Shown here piece after piece: positions 62,686 to 64,000 of a stretch of DNA of 64,000 nucleotides. The stretch covers positions 330,868 through 394,867 of the forward strand of contig JAWKUK010000006.1 in assembly GCA_041398605.1 (NCBI GenBank). The letters run 5' to 3'. The translations under genes and the position numbers were made by a program. The notes under the pieces are model-generated. The model saw only the letters and a program-made list of their open reading frames with translations, made no database searches and was not told the origin of the DNA. Source of the DNA: JAWKUK01 sp041398605. GTDB taxonomy: Bacteria; Planctomycetota; UBA1135; GCA-002686595. Within the stretch, counting starts at the first letter, position 1. Every line of letters begins with the position of its first letter.

Positions 62686-64000
62686 CGCCGCGCATCGGGC
62701 GGCACGGCGCAGCGCGCGCCCTCATCGCATGCGCGTCGCTGGGCGCTGTGCTGATGGTCGCGTACGTCGACACGGAGCGCACCTCACCGGGCCCGATCGC
62801 CAGGGCACACGCGCGCATCGCGGAGCTTGCAGAGGGCACGAGCTGCAGCGCCTGCCACGGCGGTTGGCGGACAACGATGACCTCGGCGTGCCTCGAATGC
62901 CACGCCCCGATCGCCGCGCAGATCGAGTCCGCGGGCGGCCTGCACGGGACCCTCGACGCGCAGGCAGGGCGCGACGTGGTGCGCGACCCGAACGCGTGTG
63001 GTCGCTGCCACGGAGAGCACCACGGCGACACCTTTGCGCTCGTCAACGCCCGCAGCTTCGCCCTCGCGGGCGTCGCAGACCCCGCGCAGTTCGACCATGC
63101 GCGTATCGGCTGGGCGATGACGGGCCGCCACGCGGAGCTCGCATGCACAGAGTGCCACACCCACGCTGACGCAGCGCCGCTGCCCGAGGGCGCGCAGCGC
63201 TACCTGGGCCTCGAGCGCTCGTGCGCGAGCTGCCACGAGGACCCGCACGAAGGCGCGTTCGCTCGGAGCTGCGCCGAGTGCCATGTCCAGACGACGTTCG
63301 CCGAGCACGTACCGACGGGCCACGAGAAGCACCTCCCGCTGACAGGGGCGCACGGCGCCGCGTCGTGTCGGGACTGCCACGCAGAAGAGTCACCGCACTC
63401 GCTTGAAGTGCTCGCGGGCGGCGGCGCCCGGCCCCCGTCGCGGGGCTGCGCGGACTGCCACGCGTCGCCCCACAGCGCCGCCCTGCTGGAGGGCGCTGCG
63501 CGCCTCGCTGGGGCGCCACGCCAAAAGAGCTGCGGCGCGTGCCATGCGTCCGAGCACCTCGCGTTCCGTTCGCTCGCTGCGACGATGAGCGTCGCGCAGC
63601 ACGCGTTCACCGGGTTCAACCTCGAAGCGCCGCATACGCTCGCCGAGCCGGCCCTCGCCCAGCCCGCTGCCGCCGACTCCGAGTCCGACCCCGCCGTCGG
63701 GATCGCATGCGCCGCATGCCACGACCCCGCGCTGGAGTCGTTCGTCGAGCGGTACCCTGGCCGGCGGCCCCTCGATTGCGCGGCGTGCCATTCGGACCCG
63801 CACGGCGGCCAGTTCCGCGACGGCGCGTTCGCGGACGCCGACCTGACCGGCGGAGGCTGCGTCGCGTGCCACGCGCCCGCCGGCTTTGCGCCGCACACGT
63901 TTGACCTGACGCAGCACGCGCAGGCTGCGTTCACCGTCGACGGCGCGCACGCGGCCCTCGACTGCGGCGCATGCCACGTCGTGCCCGAGGCGGCAGGCGG
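62682..64000 (+). CDS. Multihaem cytochrome c (partial, continues past the window end)
   Basis: The frame opens with an ATG overlapping the oxidoreductase stop and is still open at 64000 (439 codons seen). A single N-terminal hydrophobic segment (about 12-28) directs export. Thirteen CXXCH haem-binding motifs are visible (CSACH, CLECH, CGRCH, CTECH, CASCH, CAECH, CRDCH, CADCH, CGACH, CAACH twice, CVACH, CGACH), spaced 11-80 residues apart. Additional His residues (for example DPHEGAF, SPHS, DPHGGQF) suit as distal ligands. Such proteins pass electrons across the periplasm or to outside acceptors. The partner is the membrane oxidoreductase directly upstream. Confidence 0.9.
   Translation, partial: MTPRIGRHGAARALIACASLGAVLMVAYVDTERTSPGPIARAHARIAELAEGTSCSACHGGWRTTMTSACLECHAPIAAQIESAGGLHGTLDAQAGRDVVRDPNACGRCHGEHHGDTFALVNARSFALAGVADPAQFDHARIGWAMTGRHAELACTECHTHADAAPLPEGAQRYLGLERSCASCHEDPHEGAFARSCAECHVQTTFAEHVPTGHEKHLPLTGAHGAASCRDCHAEESPHSLEVLAGGGARPPSRGCADCHASPHSAALLEGAARLAGAPRQKSCGACHASEHLAFRSLAATMSVAQHAFTGFNLEAPHTLAEPALAQPAAADSESDPAVGIACAACHDPALESFVERYPGRRPLDCAACHSDPHGGQFRDGAFADADLTGGGCVACHAPAGFAPHTFDLTQHAQAAFTVDGAHAALDCGACHVVPEAAG

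Noticed and set aside
1..64000. tRNA, rRNA, CRISPR, insertion sequence or prophage signatures
   Set aside because: No TTCGA-loop cloverleaf, rRNA core, spaced direct repeats with unique spacers, transposase or integrase was found. The tandem repeats present have no spacers.

Overview
The window is about 70% G+C by eye and reads as a chromosome segment of a planctomycete, most like the little-described marine Planctomycetota lineages. The evidence is the gene mix. There are large Ser/Thr kinases carrying formylglycine-enzyme-like or TPR tails, ECF sigma factors of the planctomycete type, and many secreted FG-GAP, beta-propeller and CarboxypepD_reg proteins. Several secreted proteins end in the same ~140-residue C-terminal module (YC.P...NSTG ... 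SNF). No rRNA, tRNA, CRISPR array, transposase or phage gene was seen. Translation often starts at GTG or TTG, and operons are tightly packed with ATGA/GTGA stop-start overlaps.

Layout. 1-8.7 kb (minus): rimO (cut by the window edge), a motor-less FtsK-gamma-domain membrane protein, a full FtsK, then coaC-coaB-ATP-grasp as one overlapping operon. 8.8-15.6 kb (minus): a lipoprotein joining a tyrosine-phosphatase-type domain to a c-type haem motif, a kinase-FGE fusion, a seven-repeat beta-propeller surface protein and a lone UgpC/MalK-type ATPase. 15.9-27.5 kb: a second kinase-FGE fusion overlapping a large secreted protein, an ECF sigma factor divergent from a CarboxypepD_reg protein, then FG-GAP and propeller surface proteins. 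27.8-39.5 kb: a carbohydrate-use region. It holds an operon of an FG-GAP protein with an in-frame UGA, a fused solute-binding-protein/permease and a second permease, followed by a six-hairpin glycosidase, a hipBA toxin-antitoxin module with three operator-like repeats and a GH31 glycosidase. 39.7-47.5 kb: a PepSY protein, a DUF4139 protein, and a likely surface-sugar group (DegT aminotransferase, FAD oxidoreductase, GNAT, GT-C glycosyltransferase). 47.5-50.1 kb: a methyltransferase leading into an RNA ligase plus HD-Pnk RNA-repair pair. 50.4-57.2 kb: an ECF sigma factor fused to a transmembrane segment and CarboxypepD_reg-like tail, and a kinase-TPR/ECF convergent pair. 57.6-64 kb: an HMA-domain protein with in-frame UGA, a frameshifted PQQ-propeller gene, a DUF2959 lipoprotein, and a ferredoxin/flavin/membrane oxidoreductase overlapping a multihaem cytochrome c with at least 13 haem sites (runs off the window).

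Most notable: two unrelated genes each carry one in-frame UGA at a position where a redox or metal-binding cysteine would be expected (Trp-UGA-Cys in the FG-GAP protein, Gly-Met-Thr-UGA-Gly-Gly-Cys in the HMA protein). In each, a stem-loop with a G in the first two loop positions begins at the right distance downstream to be a bacterial SECIS element. Together they argue that this organism inserts selenocysteine, and that the secreted FG-GAP protein, which heads a sugar-transporter operon, may be a selenoprotein family of unusual type. No Sec machinery genes lie in the window. Other unusual architectures are the motor-less FtsK partner, the ECF-surface protein fusion, the phosphatase-cytochrome fusion and the SBP-permease fusion.
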